Assembly: GCA_963825505.1 (NCBI GenBank)
Contig: CAWGTL010000002.1
Coordinates: forward strand, 1 to 64,000
Length of the DNA: 64,000 nucleotides
Direction of reading: 5' to 3'
Origin: JBBQSN01 sp963825505
GTDB lineage: Bacteria; Actinomycetota; Actinomycetes; Actinomycetales; CAWJMD01
Each line of letters opens with the position of its first letter. Position 1 is the first letter of the stretch. Position numbers and translations under genes: made by a program. The notes under the pieces were generated by a model. It worked only from the letters and a program-made list of their open reading frames with translations, did not search any database and was not told the origin of the DNA. Shown here piece after piece: positions 43,720 through 52,133 of this stretch.

Positions 43720-44787
43720 TCACGCGGGGTAGGTGCTGACCTCGGTCGCCTTCACCGCGCACCAGACCTCGGCGCCGGCGACCAGGCCCATCTCGGCGAC
43801 GGCGGCCGTGGTCACGTCGGCCAGCACCCCGGGCTCGCCGTCCAACCGCACCCGCACGGTGTCGCCGTGCTGCTCCATGCCGACGACGTGGCCGCGGAAG
43901 GCGTTGCGCGGCGAGCCCTCCGGCCGCTTGCCGTGCAGTGAGACCGCCGACGGTGCGAACGCCACGAACACCTCGCCGGTGGCTGCGGACGCGGTCGCGA
44001 CCACGCCGCCGCCGTCCACGCGGACGGTCGCACCGTCCGCACGACCGCGGTACAGGTTCAGACCCACGAGCCGGGCGACGTACTCCGTCCGCGGGGCGCG
44101 GGCGACCTCGGCGGGCGTGCCGCGCTGCACGGCAGACCCGTTCTCCACCACCACGATCCGGTCGGCGAGCACCATCGCGTCGAGGGGGTCGTGGGTCACC
44201 AGCACGGTGCACCCGTCGTAGCCGGCGAGGTGCCGTCGCAGGTCGGACCGGACGTCGAGCCGGGTCTGCGCGTCGAGCGCGGCGAGCGGTTCGTCGAGCA
44301 GCAGCAGCGCCGGCTCGGTCACGAGCGCGCGGGCGAGCGCCACGCGCTGCGCCTGTCCGCCGGAGATCCGCCCGGGCTTCGACCGCGCGAGGTCAGCGAC
44401 ACCCACCCGCTCGAGCCAGGCGCGCGCGGCGGCCGCGGCCTCCTTCCGCGGCGTGCCGCGCGACCGCAGCCCGAACGCGACGTTGTCGAGCACCGACAGG
44501 TGAGGGAAGAGCAGGTAGTCCTGGAACACCACCCCGGTCCGGCGGCGCTCGACCGGGACGAGCACGTCGGCCGCAGGGTCGTCGAGCACCGTCCCGGCCA
44601 GCTCGATCCGTCCGCGCGACAACGGGACCAGTCCGGCGAGCGACCCGAGCGCCGTCGACTTGCCGGCACCGTTGGGCCCGAGCAGCGCCACCACCTCGCC
44701 CGGGGCGACCTCGAGGCCGAGATCGAGGACGAAGCCGTCCCGGTCCACGCCGAGGTCGGCGCTCAGTCCCGCTGCCTGACCGGTCAC
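43720..44787 (-). CDS. modC: Molybdate ABC transporter ATP-binding protein ModC
   Basis: A 355-residue ATPase. Walker A is GPNGAGKST near residue 38, signature RISGGQAQRVALARAL, Walker B ALLLLDEPLAALDA. The C-terminal about 120 residues form a TOBE/Mop regulatory domain (GEPGVLADVTTAAVAEM with VWCAVKATEVS), which distinguishes molybdate ModC from other importers. GTG 44787 overlaps the modB stop by 4 bases. Third gene of modABC. Confidence 0.92.
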   Translation of the reverse strand: MTGQAAGLSADLGVDRDGFVLDLGLEVAPGEVVALLGPNGAGKSTALGSLAGLVPLSRGRIELAGTVLDDPAADVLVPVERRRTGVVFQDYLLFPHLSVLDNVAFGLRSRGTPRKEAAAAARAWLERVGVADLARSKPGRISGGQAQRVALARALVTEPALLLLDEPLAALDAQTRLDVRSDLRRHLAGYDGCTVLVTHDPLDAMVLADRIVVVENGSAVQRGTPAEVARAPRTEYVARLVGLNLYRGRADGATVRVDGGGVVATASAATGEVFVAFAPSAVSLHGKRPEGSPRNAFRGHVVGMEQHGDTVRVRLDGEPGVLADVTTAAVAEMGLVAGAEVWCAVKATEVSTYPA

Positions 44788-45596
44788 GTGGCCGACCCCG
44801 CCACCCAGCGGTCGCGCAGGCTGGCCAGCACCACGACCGACACGAGGAGCAGCACCAGGGACAGGACGATCGCCGACTCGGGGTCGGTCTCGAGCGCGAG
44901 GTAGACCGACAGCGGCATCGTGCGCGTGACCCCGGGGAAGCTGCCGGCGAAGGTGATGGTGGCGCCGAACTCCCCGAGCGCGCGGGCGAAGCAGAGCACG
45001 GCACCGGCCGTGACCCCCGGCGCCACCAGCGGCAGCGTCACCCGCCGGAACACCGTCGCGCGGGACGCCCCGAGAGTCGCGGCGGCGTCCTCGAACCGGC
45101 GGTCGGCGCCGCGCAGGGCACCCTCCACCGCGATGACGAGGAACGGCAGCGCGACGAAGGCCTCGGCGACCACGACCGCCGCGGTGGTGAACGGCAGCCG
45201 CAGCCCGAACCACAGGTCGAGGTACTGACCGAGCACACCGCGCCGGCCGAGCAGCAGGAGCAGGGCGACGCCCCCGACCACCGGCGGCAGCACCAGCGGC
45301 ACGGTCACCAGCGCGCGCAGCACCCGGCGTCCGGGGAAGGTGGCGCGGGCCAGCACCCAGGCGAGCGGCACCCCGAGGACGATGCACACCACCGTGGCCA
45401 GCGACGCGCACACCAGCGACAACCGCAGCGACTGCAGCACGGCGGGGTCGGCCAGGTCGGTGGTGACCGACCCCCACGGCGTCCGCACCAGCAGGGCGAG
45501 CAGCGGCAGCAGCAGGAAGGCCACCGCGAGGGCGGCCGGGACGAGCAGGAACGGCGGCAGCCCGCGGCGGTCCCTACGGGGTCTGGAAGCCGGCAC
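44784..45596 (-). CDS. modB: Molybdate ABC transporter permease ModB
   Basis: A 270-residue permease with about six membrane helices and the EAA coupling loop EDAAATLGASRATVFRRV. The start is taken as GTG 45596, the first suitable codon before PPFLLVPAALAVAFLLL; it overlaps the corrected end of modA by 23 bases. The stop overlaps modC by GTGA. Longer readings upstream are modA shadow. Confidence 0.88.
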   Translation of the reverse strand: MPASRPRRDRRGLPPFLLVPAALAVAFLLLPLLALLVRTPWGSVTTDLADPAVLQSLRLSLVCASLATVVCIVLGVPLAWVLARATFPGRRVLRALVTVPLVLPPVVGGVALLLLLGRRGVLGQYLDLWFGLRLPFTTAAVVVAEAFVALPFLVIAVEGALRGADRRFEDAAATLGASRATVFRRVTLPLVAPGVTAGAVLCFARALGEFGATITFAGSFPGVTRTMPLSVYLALETDPESAIVLSLVLLLVSVVVLASLRDRWVAGSAT

Positions 45597-46357
45597 CGGT
45601 GAGCACGTCCTGGCCGTCCCGCGACAGCACGAGGTCGACGAACGCCTGCGCGGCGCGGGGGTTCGGCGCCTCGGCGAGCACCACCAGCGGGTAGTCGCTG
45701 ACCGCGCCCTCCGGCCTCCGGGACGTCGATCCCCTCGACGGCGCCGCCGGCCGCGAGGACGTCGGTGCGGTACACCAGGGCGGCGTCGGCCTCGCCCAGC
45801 TGGACCTTGGTGAGGACGGCCTTGACGTCCCGCTCGAGGGTGTCCGGGGACGGCGTGAGACCCGCTGCGGCGAAGACCTTCTCGGCCGCGGACCCGCACG
45901 GCACCTCCGGCGCGCAGAGGGCGACCGTGAGGTCCGGGTCGGTCAGGTCCTGCAGCCCGGTGACGTCGGCCGGGTTGCCGGCGGGCACCACGAGCTGCAG
46001 CAGGTTGCGGGTGAACACGGTGGGCTCGCCGGCAGCGAGGTCGGCGTCGACGACGGTGGCCATCGTGGTCGGGCTCGCGGCGGCGAACACGTCGGCGGGC
46101 GCCCCGGACACGATCTGCTCGGCGAGCCCCGGGCTCCCCCCGAAGCCGAACGTGACCGTGACGTCCGGGTGCTCGGCCATGAAGGTGTCGCCGAGCTCGG
46201 TGAAGGTCCCGGTCAGCGACGCCGCGGCGAGCACGACGAGGTCGCCGGACAGCTCGCCCTGCGCCGCCGTCCGACCCGAGGACGACGATCCGCCGCAGCC
46301 GGCGAGGGGCAGCAGGGCTGCCAGCACGGCGGCGGTGAGGACGGGACCCCGGTTCAC
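45574..46357 (-). CDS. modA: Molybdate-binding lipoprotein ModA (frame interrupted)
   Basis: A molybdate-binding protein with lipobox LAALLPLAGCGG (Cys 21) and the oxyanion motifs VLAAASLTGTFTEL and FGGSPGLAEQIVSGAPADVF. As written the frame shifts after IDVPEA near 45,711-45,714 where an extra C appears; the correct continuation EGAVSDYPLVVLAEAPNP is in the next frame and ends DVLTGAGFQTP at TAG 45574-45576. The corrected protein has 260 residues, normal for ModA. Starts with GTG 46357 overlapping the regulator stop by 4 bases. Probably a sequence error, as the rest of the operon is intact. Confidence 0.88.
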
Positions 46358-46770
46358 GGGTGGCCCCTCGGCTCGGCTCCCGCCGGGAGCTCGACCACCA
46401 CGTTGGTGGCCTTGACGCTGGCGACGGCGACGACCCCGACCTCGAGACCGAGCTCGTCGGCCGCCTCCCGGCTCATCAGGGAGACCATCCGGAACGGCCC
46501 GGCCTGCATCTCCACCTGTGCCATCACGGTGTCGCGCACCACGTGAGTGACGATCCCGCGCAGCCGGTTGCGGGCCGACGCCGCCGAGGTCGCGATCCGC
46601 GGCTGGTCGGCCGCGAGCTCCTGGGCGAGCCTTGCGAGCTGCTCGCCGCGCACCGCCAGCCGGCCGTGGTCGTCCTTGACCAGCTCGAGGCGGCCCGCGT
46701 CGCCCCAGCGCCGGACGGTGTCGTCGGACACACCGAGGAGCGAGGCGGCGTCACTCACGCGCAGCAGCAC
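46354..46770 (-). CDS. Helix-turn-helix/TOBE molybdate-responsive regulator
   Basis: A 138-residue protein with an N-terminal MerR/excisionase-type helix-turn-helix (SDAASLLGVSDDTVRRWGDAG, given by its SLLGVSDDTVRRW core) and a C-terminal TOBE (Mop) domain, ARNRLRGIVTHVVRDTVMAQ to AVASVKATNVVVE. The combination binds DNA and molybdate and probably replaces ModE as regulator of modABC, whose first gene overlaps its stop. GTG 46770 lies 6 bases after TAGATT on the minus strand, implying a leaderless transcript. Palindromes CCGCA-GA-TGCGG (46784-46795) and GGACG-CA-CGTCC (46794-46805) lie just upstream. Confidence 0.85.
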   Translation of the reverse strand: MLLRVSDAASLLGVSDDTVRRWGDAGRLELVKDDHGRLAVRGEQLARLAQELAADQPRIATSAASARNRLRGIVTHVVRDTVMAQVEMQAGPFRMVSLMSREAADELGLEVGVVAVASVKATNVVVELPAGAEPRGHP

Positions 46771-46865
46771 ATGCCGAATCTAGCCGCAGATGCGGACGCA
46801 CGTCCACATGGCGACTTCGCACCTGCGTCATGACGCCCGCCTCGGCGAAGGCCTAGGCTCCCCCC

Positions 46866-47618
46866 GTGGACCGCGTCGTCGTCGCGCACCTGTCCGACTG
46901 CCACATCGGTGCGCACCCGCAGGCCCCGGGCCGGCTGCGCCGCGCCCTGGAGCACCTCGTGGCGTGCGACCCGCTGCCGGACGTCGTCCTGCTGTCGGGC
47001 GACCTGGCCGACCACGGTCTGGACGCCGAGTACGCCGAGCTGGTCGAGCTGCTGGCGGACGCACCCGTCCCGCTCGTGACCGTCCCCGGCAACCACGACG
47101 TGAGAGCCGCGTTCGCGCAGCACCTGCGCCCGGCAGGGACCGACGGGACCCGCCCGCTCGACCTCGTCCACGACGTCGCAGGGGTGCGTCTGGTGGCGCT
47201 CGACTCGCTGGTCACCGCACCGCCCGGCGAGCGGATCGACCACGGCGAGCTCGCGGACTCGAGCCTGGACCTGCTCGAGTCCGCGCTCGGCGACGGGTTG
47301 CCGACGTTCGTGGCCCTGCACCACCCGCCCGCGCGCCTGCACGTGGCGCTGATGGACCCGATCCGCCTGGCCGACGCAGGGCGGCTCGAGGCGGTGCTGC
47401 GACGCCACCCGAACGCCCTCGCGGTGCTGGTCGGCCACGCGCACACGGCCGCCGCGACCACCTTCGCCGGCCTGCCGGTGCTGGTGGGCGGGGGCCTGGT
47501 GTCGACCGTCCCCACCGACGCCGAGGACCTGCCCGTGCTCGACCTGGACCAGCCCCCGACGATCGCGTTCCACCTGCTCGAGGACGGCCACCTCGTCACG
47601 CACTGGCGCGTGGTCTGA
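46866..47618 (+). CDS. Metallophosphoesterase (CpdA-like)
   Basis: A 250-residue calcineurin-like phosphoesterase of the class III cyclic nucleotide phosphodiesterase type. The two-metal motifs are in order: DCHIG near residue 11, SGDLADHG near 45, GNHDVR near 75, LHHPPAR near 155 and GHAHTA near 190. It may hydrolyse cAMP or another phosphodiester. GTG 46866 lies 6 bases after TAGGCT. A cAMP link would fit the CRP/GlxR-like box in front of pckG, but this is weak. Confidence 0.88.
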   Translation: MDRVVVAHLSDCHIGAHPQAPGRLRRALEHLVACDPLPDVVLLSGDLADHGLDAEYAELVELLADAPVPLVTVPGNHDVRAAFAQHLRPAGTDGTRPLDLVHDVAGVRLVALDSLVTAPPGERIDHGELADSSLDLLESALGDGLPTFVALHHPPARLHVALMDPIRLADAGRLEAVLRRHPNALAVLVGHAHTAAATTFAGLPVLVGGGLVSTVPTDAEDLPVLDLDQPPTIAFHLLEDGHLVTHWRVV

Positions 47619-47624
47619 CGTCGC

Positions 47625-48476
47625 CTACTCGGGGATCGGCGGCCCGACGAGGTCGGGCGAGCGCAGGCAGCGGGCGGCCTGGTGCGCGCCCGCGGCCAGC
47701 GCCTCCGCAAGGTCGGACCCGCCGTGGTGCGCCACGAGGAAGCCGGCGAAGAACGCATCCCCGGCGCCGTTGGTGTCCACGACGTCGTCCACCCGTTCCG
47801 CCGCTGCGCGCACGTGCTCGCCCGTCGCGGTCCAGGCCTCGGCGCCGTCGGCCCCGTGCGTCATCACCACCAGACGCGCACGGCCGCGGAGCGTCTCGCG
47901 GACGTAGGCCTCGCGGTCGGCCACCCGCTCGCCGCTCAGCAGCACGACGTCGGCGCCCTCGCGGAAGTCGCGGTGGAAGTCGGCCACGCCGTCGTGGTCG
48001 TGCAGGTCGGTCCACACCGGCACCCCGAACCCCCGCGCCAGCTCCAGCACCGGGCGCGAGTGGTCCGCGAGGTCGGCGACCACGACGTCCGCCTGCTTCG
48101 CCGCGTCTCGCACGGCGTCGTCCGGTGAGATCCACCGGGTCCCAGGCAGGTTCGCGTAGATCGACAGCCGTCCACCGGCGGCGTCCATGAGGTTGACGTG
48201 CTGCTCGGTGCCGTCCGGCACCGTCCGGGCGAGGGTCGTGACACCCGCCGCGTCCAGGGCCGCACGCACGTGCTCACCCTCGACGTCGTCGCCCAGCACG
48301 GTCGCCAGCGTGACGTCGACGCCGAGCGCCGCGAGGTTGAGCGCCTTGCCCGCCGACGTGCCGCCGACCGTGCGGTGGCTGCTGCGCGCCATCACCGTGT
48401 GCGGGTACGGAGGCGGCAGCGCGTCCAGGCGCAGCAGCAGGTTCCACGAGACCGGCCCGCTCACCAGGACGCGCAC
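47625..48476 (-). CDS. PfkB family carbohydrate kinase
   Basis: A 283-residue ribokinase-like kinase. The N-terminal sugar motif is HRTVGGTSAGKALNLAALG and the C-terminal PfkB signature 2 is DTNGAGDAFFAGFL with the catalytic aspartate. The substrate (ribose, fructose, adenosine or other) cannot be told. Convergent with the phosphoesterase gene, 6 bases apart. Start is GTG 48476. Confidence 0.87.
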   Translation of the reverse strand: MRVLVSGPVSWNLLLRLDALPPPYPHTVMARSSHRTVGGTSAGKALNLAALGVDVTLATVLGDDVEGEHVRAALDAAGVTTLARTVPDGTEQHVNLMDAAGGRLSIYANLPGTRWISPDDAVRDAAKQADVVVADLADHSRPVLELARGFGVPVWTDLHDHDGVADFHRDFREGADVVLLSGERVADREAYVRETLRGRARLVVMTHGADGAEAWTATGEHVRAAAERVDDVVDTNGAGDAFFAGFLVAHHGGSDLAEALAAGAHQAARCLRSPDLVGPPIPE

Positions 48477-48489
48477 GGGCCGATCGACC

Positions 48490-49320
48490 TCAGGCGCCGA
48501 GGTGGTCGAGCAGCACCCGGTTCACCTGGTCGGTGTGGCTCGCGGTGAGGCCGTGAGGGCCCTGCTCCACCACCACGAGCGTCGCACCGAGCGCCTCTGC
48601 CGTGCGCTTGCCGCTCACCTCGAACGGCACGATCGCGTCCGAGTCGCCGTGCAGGACGAGCGCGGGGACGTCGACCTTCTCCAGGTCGGACCGGAAGTCG
48701 GTGCGCGCGAACGCGTCGATGCAGGCGAGCACCGCCTCGTCGCGGGCCGGGCGCATCAGCTCCTGGAAGCGCTCCAGCTCGTCGTCGCCGACCTTGAGGT
48801 CGTCCCCGGCGCTGTAGAAGCTCTTCGCGAACCCCTGGAAAAAGCCGGCGCGGTCCTCGCGGATCCCGCCCTGCATCCCCTGCACGAGACCCTCCTCGAC
48901 CCCGCCGTCGGGGTTGTCGTCGCTCTTGAACAGGTACGGGGGCACCGCGGCGACGAACGCGACCGACCGCACCCGGTCGGTGCCGTACCGGCCGACGTAG
49001 CGAGCCACCTCGCCGCCACCCATCGAGAACCCGACGAGCGCGACGTCCCGCAGGTCGAGCGTGGTCAGGACGGCGTCGAGGTCTCCCGCGAACGTGTCGT
49101 AGTCGTAGCCGTCCTCGGGCTTGTCCGAGCGGCCGAACCCGCGACGGTCGTAGGTGATCACCCGGTGACCCGCCTCGGTGAGCGCCGGCACCTGGGCGGC
49201 CCACGACCCGCCGCTGAGCGGCCAGCCGTGGATGAGGACGACCGGCCGGCCGTCGCCGCCGGAGTCCTCGACGTGCAGGTCGACGGGGGTGGATCCGGCG
49301 CTGGAGCTCACGGTGGGCAC
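48490..49320 (-). CDS. Alpha/beta hydrolase, haloperoxidase-like
   Basis: A 276-residue alpha/beta hydrolase of the non-heme chloroperoxidase/esterase group. The oxyanion segment is VVLIHGWPLSGGSW, nucleophile elbow GFSMGGGEVARYVGRYG, acid in LVLHGDSDAIVP, and histidine in EQGPHGLTASH. GTG 49320 is preferred because GAGGAGA precedes it by 6 bases. Downstream of it, 13 bases away, is the PfkB kinase gene on the same strand, so the two may be cotranscribed. Confidence 0.87.
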   Translation of the reverse strand: MPTVSSSAGSTPVDLHVEDSGGDGRPVVLIHGWPLSGGSWAAQVPALTEAGHRVITYDRRGFGRSDKPEDGYDYDTFAGDLDAVLTTLDLRDVALVGFSMGGGEVARYVGRYGTDRVRSVAFVAAVPPYLFKSDDNPDGGVEEGLVQGMQGGIREDRAGFFQGFAKSFYSAGDDLKVGDDELERFQELMRPARDEAVLACIDAFARTDFRSDLEKVDVPALVLHGDSDAIVPFEVSGKRTAEALGATLVVVEQGPHGLTASHTDQVNRVLLDHLGA

Positions 49321-49452
49321 GGGCGGTCTCCTCGTGGTCGCGGGGGTGTGCGGTCCGTCGCCGACGGTAGGACGGTTCGGCGCCGTGCGCACCCCCTCGG
49401 CCCGACCGGCCGGGCCCTTGTCGGGCACCCACCGGCCGAGGACGATGACCGG

Positions 49453-50238
49453 GTGCGCACCGAGCCGAGCGAGCGGTGGGTCCGGGCCGTCGTCGACGAC
49501 GTCGTGGTGGTCGACTCGCGACGTCCCCTGCTGTTCTACGAGGACGTGTTCCCCGTCCCTGGCTACGCGTTCGACCCGGCAGAGGTGCGCACCGACCTGC
49601 TCCGACCCAGCGAGGAGCCCGGCCCGTCCGAGCCGTTCTTCTTCCAGCCGAAAGGCCCTGTCTCGCAGTGGTTCGACCTGCACCTCGAGGGCAGGACGGT
49701 CCCGCACGTCGCGTGGGTGCGGGACGACCCGGAGCTCGCCGGACGGATCGTGGTGTCGTGGCGACCGGACCTGGTCGACCGCTGGCTCGAGGAGGACGAG
49801 GAGGTGCGCGGTCACCCGCGCGACCCGCACAAGCGCGTCGACGCGCTGCAGAGCTCGCGCCACGTCGTGGTCTCCGTCGGCGGCACCGCGCTGGCCGACA
49901 GCCACGACCCCGTGCTGTTGTTCGAGACGCACCTGCCGACCCGTTTCTACCTGCCCCGCGAGGACGTGCGGCTCGACCTGCTCGAGGCGGGCGAGTTCAC
50001 CAGCCACTGCCCGTACAAGGGCACGGCGCGCGAGTACTGGGACCTGCCGGAAGGCCCTGGCCACGCGGCGGTGCCGGGCATCGCCTGGTCGTACACCGAG
50101 CCGTTCCCGGCGGTGGGAGCGGTGGCCGGGCGGATCGCGTTCTACGACGAGCTCGTCGACGTGCAGGTCGACGGCGAGCCGCGGGTGCGGCCGGTGACGA
50201 TCTTCAGCGACCGGCGGCACCGGCCGACGTCGGCCTGA
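49453..50238 (+). CDS. DUF427 protein, two domains
   Basis: A 261-residue protein with two copies of the DUF427 fold: the first around VVVDSRRPLLFYEDVFPVPGY, the second around ALADSHDPVLLFETHLPTRFYL and ending with the conserved TSHCPYKGTAREYW and IAWSYTEPFP. Only the second copy has the full Cys-Pro-Tyr-Lys-Gly motif. Function unknown. GTG 49453 is used as the first start before the recognisable protein. Its end overlaps the convergent LysR gene by 35 bases. Confidence 0.82.
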   Translation: MRTEPSERWVRAVVDDVVVVDSRRPLLFYEDVFPVPGYAFDPAEVRTDLLRPSEEPGPSEPFFFQPKGPVSQWFDLHLEGRTVPHVAWVRDDPELAGRIVVSWRPDLVDRWLEEDEEVRGHPRDPHKRVDALQSSRHVVVSVGGTALADSHDPVLLFETHLPTRFYLPREDVRLDLLEAGEFTSHCPYKGTAREYWDLPEGPGHAAVPGIAWSYTEPFPAVGAVAGRIAFYDELVDVQVDGEPRVRPVTIFSDRRHRPTSA

Positions 50239-51109
50239 CCCCGCTCCCGGCGTGCCGGAGCAGCTCCGGCAGGTCCGGGTGCCCGGGGCGGTCGGTGCGC
50301 CAGGCGAGCCGCAGGGGCACGACCGGCGCGTCCGGCATCGGCACGAACGCGACGTCGGGGTGGGTCGCGGTCGCGGCGGTGGTCGTGGTGGTCACCCCGA
50401 TGCCGTCGCCCGCGGCGATCGCGAGCAGCCAGTCGTCGGTGTTGGCCACCTCGCGCGCGACCCGCGGACGACGCCCCGCCGGCCACAGCTCGGGGTGGGT
50501 GATGCCGCCCACCCGGTTGACGATGATCGCCTCGCCCGCCAGGTCGCCGAGCTCCAACCCCTCCCGCGCCGCGAGCGGGTGGTCGGCGGGCAGCGCCGCC
50601 ACCCGGTGCTCGTCGCCGAGGTGCACGGTGGCGAGCCACACCGGCGCCGGTCCCTCGCCCGGGAGCACGACGTCGCCCCGCACCAGCGCCACGTCGCTCG
50701 TGCCGTCGACCAGGCCGGCGAGGCGGTGGTCGATCCGCCGCCAGGTGACCGGACGGTCCGGGTGCTCGCGGCGCCACGACCCGACCAGCTCGGCGGGCAG
50801 CCGTCCGGCTGCGCCCCAGGAGTAGCCGAGCACCAGCGGCCGGCGGCTGCCCGAGGCCGTCGACCGCATCCGGTCGACCGCGGCCAGCGCCGCGCGCGCG
50901 TCGTCGAGCACCGACCGCCCCGCGGCCGTGGGCACCACCCCGGAGGTCGACCGCTCGAACAGCACGGTGCCGAGCCGCTGCTCCAGCTGCTGGACCGTGC
51001 GCGAGACGGCCGGCTGGGCGAGGTGCAGGCGGGCGGCCGCGCGGGTGACCGTCCCCTCGTCGGCGACGGCCAGCAGCGCCTCGAGGTGCCGGAGCTCGAT
51101 CCCTGCCAT
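50204..51109 (-). CDS. LysR family transcriptional regulator
   Basis: A 301-residue LysR regulator. Helix-turn-helix at the N-terminus: IELRHLEALLAVADEGTVTRAAARL and QPAVSRTVQQLEQRLG, then the substrate-binding domain. ATG 51109. It is divergent from the EamA transporter gene with 70 bases between, the usual LysR target position, so it probably controls that transporter. Confidence 0.9.
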   Translation of the reverse strand: MAGIELRHLEALLAVADEGTVTRAAARLHLAQPAVSRTVQQLEQRLGTVLFERSTSGVVPTAAGRSVLDDARAALAAVDRMRSTASGSRRPLVLGYSWGAAGRLPAELVGSWRREHPDRPVTWRRIDHRLAGLVDGTSDVALVRGDVVLPGEGPAPVWLATVHLGDEHRVAALPADHPLAAREGLELGDLAGEAIIVNRVGGITHPELWPAGRRPRVAREVANTDDWLLAIAAGDGIGVTTTTTAATATHPDVAFVPMPDAPVVPLRLAWRTDRPGHPDLPELLRHAGSGVRPTSAGAAGR

Positions 51110-51179
51110 GCCTGCGGAGCATACCGGCAGGCCGAAACGGCATTTCCGGTCCGACGAGGAGGTCCGTAGCGTCGCCGGC

Positions 51180-52133
51180 ATGGGCCGCACCGGGACGCCG
51201 ACCGCCACCGCGCAGGTCGTGGGCGCGGTGCTCAGCCTCCAGCTGGGCGCGGCCCTGTCGGTGCAGCTCCTCGACGACGTCGGCGCGTTCGGGACGCTGG
51301 CCCTGCGGCTGCTGGTGGCGGCGGTGGCGCTGGCGCTGGCCGGACGGGCCTGGCGGCTGCTCGGCAGGGTGCGCCGCGACCCGGGCGCGCGCCGGGCGGT
51401 CGGGCTGCTCGGCCTGGCGATGGTGGCGCTGTCGTCGACCTTCTACCTGGCGCTGGAGCGGCTGCCGCTCGGCGTCACCGTGACGCTGGAGCTGCTCGGC
51501 CCCCTGCTGCTCACCGTGCTGCGCGGACGCCGCCGCCGCGACCTGGTCTGCGCCGCGCTGGCCCTGCTCGGGGTGGCGCTGCTCACCGGAGTCACCGGCG
51601 GGCTGGACGCGCCCCTCGACCCGCTGGGCGTGGTCCTGGCCCTGGCTGCCGGCGGGTTCTGGGCGCTGTACATCCTGGCCAGCCAGCGCGCGGGCTCGGT
51701 CTCCGCGGACGGCGCCGCCCTCGGCGTGGCCACGGCGCTCGCCGCCGTGCTCGCGCTGCCCGCCGGGCTGGTGACCGCCGGGACCGGCCTGCTCGAGCCG
51801 CGCGTGCTCGCCCTCGGCGTGGTGGTCGGGCTGCTGTCGTCCGCCGTCCCGTACGCGCTGGAGCTGCGGGCGCTGCGGCACCTGCCGGCCGCGACCTTCG
51901 GGGTGCTGATGAGCCTGGAGCCCGCCGCCGCGGCGCTCGCCGGGTGGTCCTTGCTCGGCCAGCCGCTGCACCTGGTGCAGGTCGTGGGTCTGGCCGTCGT
52001 GGTGCTGGCGAGTGCGGTGGCGTCCGTCCCGGGACGTCGGGCGGCGAGCCTGACGGCCGTCAGCGCCGGTCGACCCCGTGCGCCGGGATCGTCACCCGCA
52101 GCACCGTGCGCCCCGGCCGGGAGTCCACCGTGA
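51180..52133 (+). CDS. EamA/DMT family transporter
   Basis: A 317-residue ten-helix drug/metabolite transporter with two EamA repeats, RhtA-like in order. The first repeat includes TFYLALERLPLGVTVTLE and the second AVPYALELRALRHLPAATFG, the paired motif of amino-acid exporters. ATG 51180 lies 7 bases after TAGCGT. The last about 25 residues are Pro/Ala-rich and overlap the convergent histidine kinase end by 74 bases. Likely exports an amino acid or metabolite. Confidence 0.87.
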   Translation: MGRTGTPTATAQVVGAVLSLQLGAALSVQLLDDVGAFGTLALRLLVAAVALALAGRAWRLLGRVRRDPGARRAVGLLGLAMVALSSTFYLALERLPLGVTVTLELLGPLLLTVLRGRRRRDLVCAALALLGVALLTGVTGGLDAPLDPLGVVLALAAGGFWALYILASQRAGSVSADGAALGVATALAAVLALPAGLVTAGTGLLEPRVLALGVVVGLLSSAVPYALELRALRHLPAATFGVLMSLEPAAAALAGWSLLGQPLHLVQVVGLAVVVLASAVASVPGRRAASLTAVSAGRPRAPGSSPAAPCAPAGSPP

